Notes: generated by a model not told the origin, from the sequence alone. DNA of 59,340 nucleotides from CAYRGQ01 sp964444885 (GCA_964444885.1 CAYUIZ010000008.1:1-59340), one strand, 5' to 3'; shown: positions 26,760-36,392, counted from the first letter of the stretch. A program made the numbers and translations.

Positions 26760-27300
26760 ATGAGCGCCAAAACCAACCATTCCTTAGTTTCCGCATCGTT
26801 GAATAACCACCTCGCAAGCCTATGCCGTTTATCACGCCAAATCGGATCAGCACAAAAACGGAAATCCACGTAAACCTCGATAACACCGAATCCTACACAA
26901 TACGCAATCAAGGTTTCGGATCGTATGTGTAGATAAAAGGTGTGTCGACACACGTATATATTCCCGTTCAGGAATCGCTGGATGAAATAGCCCGTCTGAC
27001 ACGTGATTTAAAACAATCGTCATTCCTTATTAAAACCGTTTTAAATCATTAGCCCACGCTAGCCCTGCTCATCACTTGCCAGCGTCGTCCCTTATCGCTT
27101 GCCCCAGCGAACCTCGGTTCGACACAATCCGAATAACTTCGCTATCAACGTATTAGTTCGGATTCATAAGTCGCTTATTACCCCTGTATTTTTTATCTTC
27201 CCGTTCTGCCGCTGATCGATTTTAATGGATAGATCAGAAAACAACCTTGTTTATTATTAATAATTAGTCTAAATTAGCAAAGTTTTAGAAACGGCTTACA
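26760..27300. other. Intergenic region before the siderophore locus, with several inverted repeats
   Basis: About 540 bp with no gene. It holds an imperfect repeat CTACACA-ATACG/CGTAT-GTGTAG (26893-26932), a perfect 14-bp palindrome GTGTGTCGACACAC (26940-26953), and an AT-rich promoter region at 27247-27277 described separately. Confidence 0.6.
27247..27277 (+). promoter_or_regulatory. Candidate promoter with overlapping palindrome for the siderophore uptake locus
   Basis: TTG (27247-27249) and TAAATTAG (27270-27277, two bases off TAnnTTTG) are spaced by 20 nt, as in Bacteroidota promoters. A perfect 12-bp AT palindrome, ATTATTAATAAT (27253-27264), sits in the spacer and resembles half of an AT-rich Fur box. 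Iron repression would fit the genes downstream. This is inferred, not shown. Confidence 0.35.
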
Positions 27301-29715
27301 GTGGATATCAGACGATATTTTTCGCAGATAATTGTTTTACTAGTTCCCATATTCCTCCCGGTAGTGGCGCTCGCCCAGTCGACCACGCTAGGCGCGATCA
27401 GCGGTTCCGTTGTCGACCAACGAGAAAACACGATTGCAGGCGTGTCCGTTCAGCTAACAGGGCCAACCACTGCGCGCCACGTTACCCCTTCGGATGGCAC
27501 ATTTGCCTTCCGTAATCTACCGGCTGGCGACTACACACTGACCCTTACCCACATCGGATACCAAACCCATACGCAGTCGCTGACACCGCACGGCAATACC
27601 GCGGCAATCATCGTAGCGTTGATATCGGAATCAACCGAACTGGAAAGCGTCACGATCACCGGCAAAACCGAAACCCAGCAGGCCCGCGAACAAGCCATTC
27701 GGGCCGTCGTGGTCGATACGCGCGAAGTAGCCGAACAGCCCGTAACCCTAGCCGAACTGATGAACCGGTCGCCGGGCGTACGCATTAGGCAAAGTGGTGG
27801 ACTGGGCAACGCCGTAGACGTATCGGTCAATGGATTCCAGGGCAACTCGGTCCAATATTTCCGCGACGGCATTCCGCTTGAATACCTAGGCGGGGGCTAC
27901 GGACTTAACAATGTTCCCGTTAACCTGTTGGAGCGTGCCGAAGTTTACAAGGGTGTAGTCCCTGTGACCCTGGGTGGCGATGCGCTCGGGGGCGCCGTGA
28001 ATCTAGTTACCCGAAAACAGACGGGCTCCATGCTCGATATTTCCTATGAAGCGGCCTCATTCAACACGCATATCGCTAACGTCTCTGCATACCATAACGA
28101 CGCCACTAACCGCTGGTTCGTTGGCTTAGATGCTTTTTACAACTATTCGGACAACGACTACCTGGCAGACGTCGAAGTCGTCAACGAAAATTCCAACCTC
28201 GTGCCGGCCACGGTCCCTTTGTTTCACAACGGTTATAACCACTATTTCGTCGAAGCCTATGCGGGTGTGCAAAACCGGGTTTGGGCAGACGAACTGCGAT
28301 TTTCGATCGCCCGGTACGACATCGACCGCCAGTCGCAGCACCCGGCATTGATGACCAATCCCTATGGAGCACTGGCCGTACACAACCAGGGCTGGATACC
28401 CAGCTTGCGTTTCAAAAAAGATATTGGTGGCAGACTTGCCGTTGACCAATTCCTATCGTACAGCGCCGTCAACCGTTCGCGGATAGACACGGTACGGGGG
28501 ACGTACGACTGGCACGGCAATTTCACGCCCCGCGAAGGAATCGGGGAAAGCCCCAGACGCTCATTTTCCGACATTGACTTTACCGGAATAATCAGCCGGA
28601 CCAACCTCTCCTATCCCATCCGGGACGGACAGCGGTTGATGGCGAATATCGTTTACAACCATAGCACACGCCTGGGCGAGGACCCCTATGGTTTCCGCTT
28701 TGCCGGCACCGACATCGACATCCTGACGAAAGAAGCCACGTACGCAAAAACCATTGCGGGCCTGGCATGGGAATCCAAGTGGCTCGAGGATCGGCTGACC
28801 AATCAGTTGACGGGAAAATTCTTCCATTTCAGCACCAAAGGCATTAACGGATTTATGGCAAATGCCACCGATCTCGATGATGTTACCACGTCATCCAATA
28901 GCAACTGGGGAATCGGAAACGCTCTCAAATATACGCTAGGCGACCGGCATATGCTCCGGGCATCGGTGGAATTGACCAACCGCTTGCCCCGTGAGAACGA
29001 GCTTTTTGGCGATAACGACACCCGCGCGCCGAACTTCGACCTGAAGCCCGAACGCAGCATGAATGCGAACCTCGCCTACCGCTATCAAGCCCCAAAGCTG
29101 ACCGCCGAGTTGTCGGGCTTCTACCGAAAAACGCAGGGGATGATCCTGCTCGTGCCCGTACAGCCCCCATTCGCCCAGTACCAGAACCTGGACAGCGTGC
29201 GCGGTTACGGGTTTGACATTGACCTGGCTTACCGGATATCCCCGAACGTGCAGTTAACCGCGAACGCCACGTGGCAAGACAACCGCATGGTCGATATCGC
29301 GGACGGACTGCACAATTGGATTGAGGGAACGCGGCTGCGCAATACGCCGTATTTCTTTGCCAATGCCGGCTTAACCGGTGATTTCAGTTCGATACTGACG
29401 CAAAACGACCGCCTCAAGCCGTACGTCCACTGGAATTTTATCCGGGAGTTTTACCTCAACCACATCCCCCGCCAGAGCGAACCAAGTGGATTCTTGGGGC
29501 TATTTGGCAAGTCGGGCGTACCGGTCACCAATGTGGTACCCAACCAGCATTTACTTAGCGCGGGCTTCACCTACTTCGTCGGTGGACAGCCCCTATCCAT
29601 TGGGGTAGAAGTCAAGAACCTGGCGGATGCGAAGCTATACGACTATTACAAAATCCAGCGCCCGGGGCGCAGTTTCCATATCAAATTGAATTACCATTTT
29701 ACGCGCACACACTAA
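27301..29715 (+). CDS. TonB-dependent outer-membrane receptor, siderophore type
   Basis: An 804-aa receptor that starts at a GTG (27301); no ATG lies near. A signal peptide (IIVLLVPIFLPVVALAQ) is followed by a carboxypeptidase-like beta-sandwich (about residues 30-118, GSVVDQRENTIAGVSVQL ... LPAGDYTLTLTHIGYQT). The plug comes next (about 130-240, with LMNRSPGVRIRQSGG and LERAEVYKGVVPVTLGGDALGGAVNLVTRK), then a 22-strand barrel that ends in Phe-rich ...HIKLNYHFTRTH. The plug follows the FecA/FepA pattern rather than the SusC pattern, and no SusD partner is present. With the downstream DUF4374 protein, esterase and FecBCD-like transporter, a ferric (catecholate-type) siderophore is the most likely ligand. 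Confidence 0.92.
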   Translation: MDIRRYFSQIIVLLVPIFLPVVALAQSTTLGAISGSVVDQRENTIAGVSVQLTGPTTARHVTPSDGTFAFRNLPAGDYTLTLTHIGYQTHTQSLTPHGNTAAIIVALISESTELESVTITGKTETQQAREQAIRAVVVDTREVAEQPVTLAELMNRSPGVRIRQSGGLGNAVDVSVNGFQGNSVQYFRDGIPLEYLGGGYGLNNVPVNLLERAEVYKGVVPVTLGGDALGGAVNLVTRKQTGSMLDISYEAASFNTHIANVSAYHNDATNRWFVGLDAFYNYSDNDYLADVEVVNENSNLVPATVPLFHNGYNHYFVEAYAGVQNRVWADELRFSIARYDIDRQSQHPALMTNPYGALAVHNQGWIPSLRFKKDIGGRLAVDQFLSYSAVNRSRIDTVRGTYDWHGNFTPREGIGESPRRSFSDIDFTGIISRTNLSYPIRDGQRLMANIVYNHSTRLGEDPYGFRFAGTDIDILTKEATYAKTIAGLAWESKWLEDRLTNQLTGKFFHFSTKGINGFMANATDLDDVTTSSNSNWGIGNALKYTLGDRHMLRASVELTNRLPRENELFGDNDTRAPNFDLKPERSMNANLAYRYQAPKLTAELSGFYRKTQGMILLVPVQPPFAQYQNLDSVRGYGFDIDLAYRISPNVQLTANATWQDNRMVDIADGLHNWIEGTRLRNTPYFFANAGLTGDFSSILTQNDRLKPYVHWNFIREFYLNHIPRQSEPSGFLGLFGKSGVPVTNVVPNQHLLSAGFTYFVGGQPLSIGVEVKNLADAKLYDYYKIQRPGRSFHIKLNYHFTRTH

Positions 29716-29736
29716 CACATATTATATTCAACAACC

Positions 29737-31020
29737 ATGAAGTACACACACATAACACCACTATTATTAGTCCTTGTATGCCTAGCGGCCATCTCGTGCA
29801 AAAAAGACAACAATGACAATCCGAATTATTCCGAACACAAGTACGTTTTGATAACGCTAAGCGACCGGGTTTCGGGCAACAAAGCGGGGTATATCAGTGC
29901 GTTTAGCACCTTTCCGGAAGGCACAATATCCAACGTCGGTGCTGGTTCTTTGGAAGGCGAAGGCATGGGCGGATGGAGAACGTATGGAGACATGATATTC
30001 AAAATGTTCTCTACAGCATCAAACAGCCAAGGCATTGAAAAAATAAAGGTGGCTAAGGATGGAACGGTAACGGTCGACAAAACAATCACTCCAAAAGATC
30101 CAACCGAGGCAAGCAAATACAATGGGAACGGCAATTTAGTAATTGAAAATGCCACTTCTGGGTATTATTGGGATGCATCCGAGCCCTACAAAATCCAAAA
30201 GTTCAATCCAACGACCATGGAAAACACAGGATCGATGGATTTTGAGGAAAAAGTAAAAGAACGGGTGACACCCGACGTAGCTTTCGCTGCCATCGGACAA
30301 AAATTCCTAGCGATAAAAGGCGGTAAACTATTTGCCAACCTTACGTACGCTAAGGTTAAGCAGGCTACCAGCCAGATCGGCTTTTTTGACGATCTATACA
30401 GTGACGTTTATATTGCCGTAATTGATCTTGCGACAGGTAATTGGGAATCGGTCACCACGATAGAAAACACGGGTAGCATCGCCTACATCAATGAAAACCA
30501 CATGTATGATTTTGACGACAACGGCGACTTGTACATCGTGACCCAAGGCACTCACATCAATGGATTAGGCGGCAAATCGAAAATTGCACGGATTAAAGCC
30601 AATGAAACCGCCGTGGACAAAACTTGGGAAATGCATTTCTCAGACTTTCGCCCCGAAGACAACGGCAAATTCGTCAATGTTTTTGCGAAAAACGGCCGTT
30701 TGCTCATCACCTTAAACACAGTCACATTAACTGGAGGTGGCAGTGGCAATATCAACGCTGCGGATATCTGGGAATTCTACAGTGTGGACGTCAATAGCCC
30801 AACTACATATAATAAGATCGGGGGGATACCCGTAGGTACAAACCCCGGCGCCGCTATGTTGGCATCCGAGGTAGACGGAAAAGTGTATCTGCGAGGTGCA
30901 TCGTTAAACTCGGGCAACGGATATTACGAATACGATTACTCCACCAACTCGGCCTCACTGGTATTCAGCGTAGAGGTCGGCGGTGCCGTTTCCGGTTTCT
31001 ACAAAGTAAAAGCCCAATAA
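29737..31020 (+). CDS. DUF4374 lipoprotein, siderophore-associated beta-propeller
   Basis: A 427-aa lipoprotein with a signal ending in VCLAAISC (Cys21) followed by KKDNNDN, a Bacteroidota surface-export-like stretch. The rest is DUF4374: repeated propeller blades with YVLITLSDRVSGNKAGYIS at the start, VDKTITPKDPTEAS in the middle, and a conserved GGSGNINAADIWEFYSVDV region (residues about 330-348). From memory, the Bacteroides xenosiderophore lipoprotein XusB belongs to this group and binds ferric enterobactin next to its TonB receptor. Here it follows the receptor by 21 bp, so a surface siderophore-binding role is a fair inference. Confidence 0.88.
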   Translation: MKYTHITPLLLVLVCLAAISCKKDNNDNPNYSEHKYVLITLSDRVSGNKAGYISAFSTFPEGTISNVGAGSLEGEGMGGWRTYGDMIFKMFSTASNSQGIEKIKVAKDGTVTVDKTITPKDPTEASKYNGNGNLVIENATSGYYWDASEPYKIQKFNPTTMENTGSMDFEEKVKERVTPDVAFAAIGQKFLAIKGGKLFANLTYAKVKQATSQIGFFDDLYSDVYIAVIDLATGNWESVTTIENTGSIAYINENHMYDFDDNGDLYIVTQGTHINGLGGKSKIARIKANETAVDKTWEMHFSDFRPEDNGKFVNVFAKNGRLLITLNTVTLTGGGSGNINAADIWEFYSVDVNSPTTYNKIGGIPVGTNPGAAMLASEVDGKVYLRGASLNSGNGYYEYDYSTNSASLVFSVEVGGAVSGFYKVKAQ

Positions 31021-31024
31021 CAAC

Positions 31025-32233
31025 ATGCACAAAGGGATCGGGTTTGTATTACTGGCCTTGCTGATGGTCGCACCATTCGCGAGCATGGCACAACACACCC
31101 TCACGGTACTGGTAACGGATATTCCCGACACCCACCCCGCGGATCCCGTATACCTCACGGGCAACTTCAATAGCTGGAGTCCGGCCGATGATTCCATGCG
31201 TCTGCAGCGCCACGCTGACGGCAGTTTGGGCATCAGTATCGTGTTGCACGACGTACCGAGCGACCGACTGGAATTCAAATTTACCCGTGGCGACTGGCAA
31301 CGGTCCGAATCCACGGCAGAAGGCCGGCTGGAAGGGCCTCGCCTCGCCGAGCTCAACCGCGATACGACCATTATCTGCCAGATCAAGGGATGGCGGGATG
31401 ATTTCCCACCTTCTACGGCATCACCTAACGTGCATTTGGTCGATTCGGCTTTCTACATGCCGCAGCTGGATCGCCATCGCACCGTTTGGGTGTACCTGCC
31501 CGAAGACTACGCAACGTCAGGCGAGCGCTACCCCGTACTGTATATGCACGATGGACAGCACCTTTTTGACGAAGCGACCTCACAAGGCCGTATCGGACCT
31601 ATCGAGTGGGGCGTGGACGAAGTCCTCGATACCGCCCAGGCCAAGTGCATTGTGGTGGCTGTCAATCACCAAGCCGACTATGCCAACCGCGTCCCGGAGT
31701 TTTACTACCGCCCCAACGAGGAATACCCCAACGTAGAGGGGCCTGCGTATTTGGCCTTCATCGCCGAAACCCTGAAACCCTACATCGACGCGCATTACCG
31801 CACCCAGCCCGGACCCGCTAGCACGGCCATGGCAGGCAGTTCCTTAGGGGGGTTGATTACCTTGTATGCCGGATTGGCCTATCCGGAAGTGTTCGGATCA
31901 CTGGGCGTGTTCTCTCCTTCCATCTGGCTCGACTACGGCAATACGGAGAAGGAGCTCACCGGACTGCGTAACACCCCAATTATCGACACCCAAGGCTATT
32001 ATTTCTATGTGGGGGCAAGTGAGACGCGACGCAAACCGGACATGACATTCGTGCGCATGGACGACGACGTGCATCGCGCGATCGCATTGTTGCGCGAGGC
32101 CGCCAGTCCGGAACTGGCCCTGGCGATTAACCCGGTCGGTCGGCACGGTGCCCTCTACTGGCGCGACGCCTTTCCTGTCTTTTACCAGTGGTTTGCCGAC
32201 CGGGTCCGGCAATCCGAAACAGCTGTAAACTAA
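31025..32233 (+). CDS. Alpha/beta-hydrolase esterase with N-terminal glycogen-binding-like domain (siderophore esterase type)
   Basis: A 402-aa secreted protein (signal MHKGIGFVLLALLMVAPFASMAQ). Residues about 25-115 form an E-set/CBM48-like domain (YLTGNFNSWSPADDSMRL ... LEFKFTRGDW). The esterase D-type catalytic domain follows: YMHDGQHLF, then the nucleophile elbow GSSLGG with Ser273, and a late His (NPVGRHGALYWRDAFP). The same two-domain layout occurs in enterochelin esterases (Fes/IroE), which cut the trilactone backbone. It begins 4 bp after DUF4374, so it belongs to the operon. Breaking ferric enterobactin-like siderophores in the periplasm is likely; other esters remain possible. Confidence 0.85.
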   Translation: MHKGIGFVLLALLMVAPFASMAQHTLTVLVTDIPDTHPADPVYLTGNFNSWSPADDSMRLQRHADGSLGISIVLHDVPSDRLEFKFTRGDWQRSESTAEGRLEGPRLAELNRDTTIICQIKGWRDDFPPSTASPNVHLVDSAFYMPQLDRHRTVWVYLPEDYATSGERYPVLYMHDGQHLFDEATSQGRIGPIEWGVDEVLDTAQAKCIVVAVNHQADYANRVPEFYYRPNEEYPNVEGPAYLAFIAETLKPYIDAHYRTQPGPASTAMAGSSLGGLITLYAGLAYPEVFGSLGVFSPSIWLDYGNTEKELTGLRNTPIIDTQGYYFYVGASETRRKPDMTFVRMDDDVHRAIALLREAASPELALAINPVGRHGALYWRDAFPVFYQWFADRVRQSETAVN

Positions 32234-32282
32234 TGACCCATTCCCTATGCATCTTTTAACTAAACACATAACAAACGACACA

Positions 32283-33341
32283 ATGAACTCCATACGAACC
32301 CCTTTTCTTCGCACAGCCAGCTTATTTACAGTTGCTTCCTTCGCCTTCGTTGGTGCTGCTACCCTGCCGGCTCAGGCGCAAACGCTGGTGAAGACCGAAA
32401 AAATCAGCACGAATTCCAACGTGTACCAACCTGTTTACAATCCGAAAGACGGATTCGTCTACGTATCGGGCGCGGCGCAGCAGGGCGCAACCGGAAAGAT
32501 TTACAAAATCGATTCCAAGTCGCTCAAAACGGTGGACAGCATTGCCGTGCCCGAGTCGGCACCCATGGGATTAGGCATTAGCGTCAACACGCAAACGCTC
32601 TACGCGACCAATAGCCGGACGGGTATTGTGACGGCCATCGACCTAAAAACCGGCAAGCAGACGCATATCGAAGCTGATGCGGAAGGCCGTTCGCCCCGCG
32701 AAATCCGCGTAGACGAATCGCGCGGCCTCGTGTATGCCAGCAGCGTACGTGGCGGAGGCCTTTGGGTCATTGATGCCAAAACCAATAAATTCCTGAAATT
32801 TTACGGTGACCTCGGTGGCGCCATCACAGGCCATTACGTGGATGAGGCCAACAACATCATCTATGCAACGGCTATGCGCGACGACGAAGTGGTCGTTGTG
32901 GACGGCGCTACGGGCAAGGTACTGAAGAAGTTTGACGCCCACGGCGAGCGCCCCACCAACGTGCACCACGATGCCGTAGGCAACCGCTTGTTCGTGGCTA
33001 ACCAAACCACGGAGAACATCACTGTATTGGATGCTGAAACGGGCGCACTTATCAAAGCCATCCCTACAGGTGCTGGCGCACTGGGTGTCAACCATGATCC
33101 CGAGCGTAACCGTATTTATGTAGCCAACCGTCATGGTCGCACGGTGACCGTCATCGACGGCACAACGCTGGAAATCATCAAGAATTTCGAGATTGGCGCA
33201 CTGCCTAACACCGTTGCGATCAATTTTGAAACTGGCGACGTCTATGTGACCAACAAGGAAGCGGTGCGCGAGCGCGGCGAAGACGCACCCGAGCCAATTC
33301 CAGCTCCGGAAGCGGATTCCATTAGCTTGATCAAGCCGTAA
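32283..33341 (+). CDS. YncE family seven-bladed beta-propeller, periplasmic
   Basis: About 352 aa from the ATG at 32283 (MNSIRTPFLRTASLFTV), with a signal peptide ending at PAQAQ. The chain is a regular YVTN-type propeller: blades with VYVSGAAQQGATGKIYKIDS, TLYATNSRTGIVTAIDLKTGKQ, VYASSVRGGGLWVIDAKTNKF, RLFVANQTTENITVLDAETG and IYVANRHGRTVTVID. In E. coli YncE is iron-regulated and binds DNA in vitro, but its role is unclear. Here it lies between the esterase and the ABC transporter, which supports a part in siderophore or iron handling. It is followed by a G/C-rich hairpin (33358-33395). Confidence 0.87.
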   Translation: MNSIRTPFLRTASLFTVASFAFVGAATLPAQAQTLVKTEKISTNSNVYQPVYNPKDGFVYVSGAAQQGATGKIYKIDSKSLKTVDSIAVPESAPMGLGISVNTQTLYATNSRTGIVTAIDLKTGKQTHIEADAEGRSPREIRVDESRGLVYASSVRGGGLWVIDAKTNKFLKFYGDLGGAITGHYVDEANNIIYATAMRDDEVVVVDGATGKVLKKFDAHGERPTNVHHDAVGNRLFVANQTTENITVLDAETGALIKAIPTGAGALGVNHDPERNRIYVANRHGRTVTVIDGTTLEIIKNFEIGALPNTVAINFETGDVYVTNKEAVRERGEDAPEPIPAPEADSISLIKP

Positions 33342-33357
33342 TATGCACTTCCATAGT

Positions 33358-33395
33358 GAGGGGGATGGCTACCGGATGCCGGTCGTCGCCCCCTC
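33358..33395 (+). terminator. Hairpin between the YncE-like gene and the ABC transporter genes
   Basis: GAGGGGG (33358-33364) pairs with CCCCCTC (33389-33395), with an inner ACCGG/CCGGT stem. There is no true T-run (CTATTTA follows), so it may terminate partially or protect mRNA and lower expression of the downstream transporter. Confidence 0.6.
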
Positions 33396-33424
33396 CTATT
33401 TAGTTAACAATAGCCCTACTAGTC

Positions 33425-34534
33425 ATGAATAATACAATTAAAAAGCTTTTCGCAGGAATCGTGCTCATTGGCATGGTGGCCGGATCGCTATTCGCCCAGC
33501 CCATTACCGTGACGGATGTCGTGGGGCGCGAAGTAACCATCCCCGCTCCCGCCAAACGGGTGATTTTGGGCGAAGGGCGCCAATTGGTCACCCTCAGCCT
33601 GCTGGTGCCCGAGCCTGTCGATATTTTGGCAGGCTGGGCAGGCGACTTTATCCGCTCCGGTGGTCTGCTCTACGAAGCCTACCGCGAAGCCTACCCTGCG
33701 CTCGACAAGGTGCCGCTGATCGGCTCCTCGGGCAAAGAGACCGTATCAACGGAGCAAATCATCGCACTAAAGCCGGATTTAGCCATCTTCGGCTCGGGCT
33801 CGCATGGCCCCGACGCGAAGTCGGGTGACGTCATCCGCCAACTCGAAGCCGCGGGCATTCCGATCGTCTTTATCGATTTTAGGCTCCATCCCTTCAAAAA
33901 TACGGTGCCTAGCCTTGAAATTCTCGGCAAGGTACTGGGCGCGGAACAACAAGCCAATGAATACATCGCTTTTTATAATCGCAGGATGAATTACATCCGT
34001 GGCACACTGGCCAAGCACCCGAACCTGCCCCGCCCAAAGGTGTACATGGAAATGATCCGTGGCAATGTGCCACCGGGCTCCCCCGGTAAAGGCAACCTGG
34101 GTGAGTTCATCGAGTTTGTCGGCGGCAACCACATTGGCAAGATTCTGCCTGGCGAAGTCGGCACGCTCAATATGGAATACGTGATCGGCGAACAGCCCGA
34201 CATTTATATTGCTACTGGCATTGCCCTGCCGGGGGAGGACGGCTTGGTCATCGGATACGGCATCCAAACAGGCCAGACACAGCAGAGCCTAGGTGCGCTG
34301 GCAGCCAGGCCCGTTGTGAGTCCGCTGACGGCAATCCAGGAAAACCGGGTGTACGGCATGTGGCACCTCTTCTACGATTCGCCGTTGAACATCGCGGTGG
34401 TGGAGTCCCTCGCAAAATGGACGCACCCCACGCTGTTCGGAAAACTGCAGCCCCATGGCCTGCTACAAGAAATAAACCGCAAATTTTTGGCTTTGCCGTT
34501 TAAAGGTGTTTACTTTGCGGAATTGAAGAAATAA
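33425..34534 (+). CDS. Iron-siderophore ABC transporter substrate-binding protein
   Basis: A 369-aa periplasmic binding protein (signal MNNTIKKLFAGIVLIGMVAGSLFAQ). The start of the mature chain, PITVTDVVGREVTIPAPAKRVI, is typical of the FepB/FhuD/BtuF class (TroA-like fold). EQIIALKPDLAIFGSG and VFIDFRLHPFKNTVPSLEILGKVLG mark the two lobes and the linking helix. It lacks a lipobox, so it is free in the periplasm. It heads the binding protein-permease-ATPase cluster (gap of 11 bp to the permease). The ligand is not readable but the locus points to a ferric siderophore or its esterase product. Confidence 0.92.
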   Translation: MNNTIKKLFAGIVLIGMVAGSLFAQPITVTDVVGREVTIPAPAKRVILGEGRQLVTLSLLVPEPVDILAGWAGDFIRSGGLLYEAYREAYPALDKVPLIGSSGKETVSTEQIIALKPDLAIFGSGSHGPDAKSGDVIRQLEAAGIPIVFIDFRLHPFKNTVPSLEILGKVLGAEQQANEYIAFYNRRMNYIRGTLAKHPNLPRPKVYMEMIRGNVPPGSPGKGNLGEFIEFVGGNHIGKILPGEVGTLNMEYVIGEQPDIYIATGIALPGEDGLVIGYGIQTGQTQQSLGALAARPVVSPLTAIQENRVYGMWHLFYDSPLNIAVVESLAKWTHPTLFGKLQPHGLLQEINRKFLALPFKGVYFAELKK

Positions 34535-34545
34535 GACCCCCAATA

Positions 34546-35598
34546 TTGTCGGAAACAACAGTACAATCCATCGCCAAGGGCTATAGGCAACAGTTCACAA
34601 AACGTATTTTGTTGCTGATTTCCCTTGGCGTAGCTACGCTCATATCATTTTGCATAGACATCGCCGTGGGACCGTCCACGTTGCAGTTTCGCGATGTCAT
34701 CGATGCAATCCTCTCCCCCGACAGCGTGGAGCTTGCCACGCGGGTTATCGTGTGGGAAGTGCGTATGCCTTACTCAATCATGGCGCTCTTGGTGGGCGCC
34801 GCCCTATCCATCGCCGGTTGCGAAATGCAAACGATCATGAACAATGCCATGGCCAGCCCCTTCACCTTGGGAGTCTCCGCGGCAGCTTCGTTTGGCGCGG
34901 CCTTAGCGATTATTATTGGTGTCAGCATCCCCGGCGTGGCCGGCGAATGGACCGTGATCGTCAACGCCTTTCTGTTTGCATTCGGTGCTACCCTACTTTT
35001 GCAGGCACTGTCATCAATGCGCGGTGCAGGCTCCGAAGGGTTGGTGCTTTTCGGCATTGCCTTAGTGTTTACGTTCAACGCGTTCACGGGCATCATGCAA
35101 TACATGGCCAGTGCCGAAGCCCTGCAGCAGTTTATTTTCTGGAGCCTAGGCTCGCTGACAAAGGCCAATTGGGAAAACATCACGCTGCTAGCTATTATTT
35201 TTGCCTGCGTGGTCCCATTTTCACTGGCTTCGGCGTGGAAGCTCACCGCCCTCCGCTTGGGGGAGGACAGTGCGCGCAGCTTCGGCGTGCGCGTATCAAG
35301 ATTGCGCTTTCTCTCGCTCCTGCGCGTCAGCATTCTCACAGCCGGATCCGTAGCATTCGTGGGCACCATCGGATTCATTGGACTGGTAGGACCACACATT
35401 GCCAAATTGCTAATCGGCGAAGACCATCGGTTTTCGTTGCCGGCTAGTATCCTGTCCGGCGCGTTGATCATGTCGTTAGCATCCATTGCCAGCAAGGCGA
35501 TCGTCGGCGGCGCAATCATTCCGGTAGGCATCGTTACTTCGCTCATCGGCGTGCCCGTATTTATTATATTAATCTTCAACAAACGCAAACGGTCCTAA
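34546..35598 (+). CDS. FecCD family iron-siderophore ABC transporter permease
   Basis: A 350-aa membrane protein with about ten helices. It opens with a TTG at 34546; no better ATG precedes the conserved region. Marks of the family are RLPYSI-like VREVRMPYSIMALLVGAALSIAGCEMQ (near residues 68-95), GSEGLVLFGIAL, QFIFWSLGSLTKANW and the cytoplasmic coupling LGEDSARSFGVRVSR ... GTIGFIGLVGPHIAKLLIG. It forms the transmembrane channel with the ATPase encoded 8 bp downstream. Confidence 0.94.
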   Translation: MSETTVQSIAKGYRQQFTKRILLLISLGVATLISFCIDIAVGPSTLQFRDVIDAILSPDSVELATRVIVWEVRMPYSIMALLVGAALSIAGCEMQTIMNNAMASPFTLGVSAAASFGAALAIIIGVSIPGVAGEWTVIVNAFLFAFGATLLLQALSSMRGAGSEGLVLFGIALVFTFNAFTGIMQYMASAEALQQFIFWSLGSLTKANWENITLLAIIFACVVPFSLASAWKLTALRLGEDSARSFGVRVSRLRFLSLLRVSILTAGSVAFVGTIGFIGLVGPHIAKLLIGEDHRFSLPASILSGALIMSLASIASKAIVGGAIIPVGIVTSLIGVPVFIILIFNKRKRS

Positions 35599-35606
35599 TC
35601 GCAGCA

Positions 35607-36392
35607 ATGTCATTAGCTTCCCTCCATATCGACCAGTTGGTTGCCGGCTATCCCGGCAAACCGGTGCTCCAAGACCTGACACTGCCCCATTTCGAAACGG
35701 GACACGTGACGGTCTTGACCGGACCAAACGCCGCAGGCAAATCAACACTGCTTCGCGCAATGGCGGGCCTGCTTAAAGCCAGCGGATCGATCCGCTTCGG
35801 CGACTGCGAACTCCTCGGCATGAATGCCCGCGCCCGGGCTGGACTGCTGAGTTTCATGCCGCAGGCGGTGCCTACGGATATCAACCTGTCGGTTATTGAA
35901 GCGGTCATCAGCGCACTGAAAGCCTCGCCCATGGACGCCACGTCGTCTGGAAGCGAATGGGCACAGAAAAAAGCGTTCGCCGTATTAGAGCGCGTGGGCA
36001 TCGGGCACTTAGCGTTAGAACCGCTCAACCAATTGTCCGGCGGACAGCGGCAGATGGCAAGCTTAGCACGTACCGTGGTCCGCGATCCCAAAATCCTCCT
36101 GCTAGACGAACCGACCAGCGCCCTCGACCTGAAACACCAGGTCAAGGTGATGAAACTCGCCCGGTCCTTCGCCGCCGATGGTCGCGTGGTGATTATCGTA
36201 TTGCACGACCTCAATCTGGCACTGCGCTGGGCCGATCGGGCAGTCGTGATGGAAAAGGGCAAAATTGCCAGCTTCGGTACGCCGACCGACGCCATTACTT
36301 CGGATGTCATCGCCCGCGTGTACGGTGTCAAAGTGCGCGTCGAAAACTGCTCGGCAGGCCTTCCCCACCTCGTCGTCGAAGACGAAGCCTAG
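35607..36392 (+). CDS. Iron-siderophore ABC transporter ATP-binding protein
   Basis: A 261-aa ABC ATPase of the FepC/FecE type. Walker A is GPNAAGKST (about residues 39-47), the signature LSGGQRQMASLAR, Walker B ILLLDEPTSALDLKHQ, and the H-loop VLHDLNLALRWADR. It drives the FecCD-type permease and completes a full importer. The small 57-aa gene downstream is not part of the known importer. Confidence 0.96.
   Translation: MSLASLHIDQLVAGYPGKPVLQDLTLPHFETGHVTVLTGPNAAGKSTLLRAMAGLLKASGSIRFGDCELLGMNARARAGLLSFMPQAVPTDINLSVIEAVISALKASPMDATSSGSEWAQKKAFAVLERVGIGHLALEPLNQLSGGQRQMASLARTVVRDPKILLLDEPTSALDLKHQVKVMKLARSFAADGRVVIIVLHDLNLALRWADRAVVMEKGKIASFGTPTDAITSDVIARVYGVKVRVENCSAGLPHLVVEDEA

Noticed and set aside
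26375..26953. 192-aa minus-strand frame overlapping the end of rpsA
   Set aside because: Most of it is antisense to the S1 domains and the rest lies in the terminator and spacer; there is no domain.
34650..35447. 265-aa frame overlapping the FecCD permease
   Set aside because: It is the shifted frame of a membrane protein, rich in Arg and His, with no family features.
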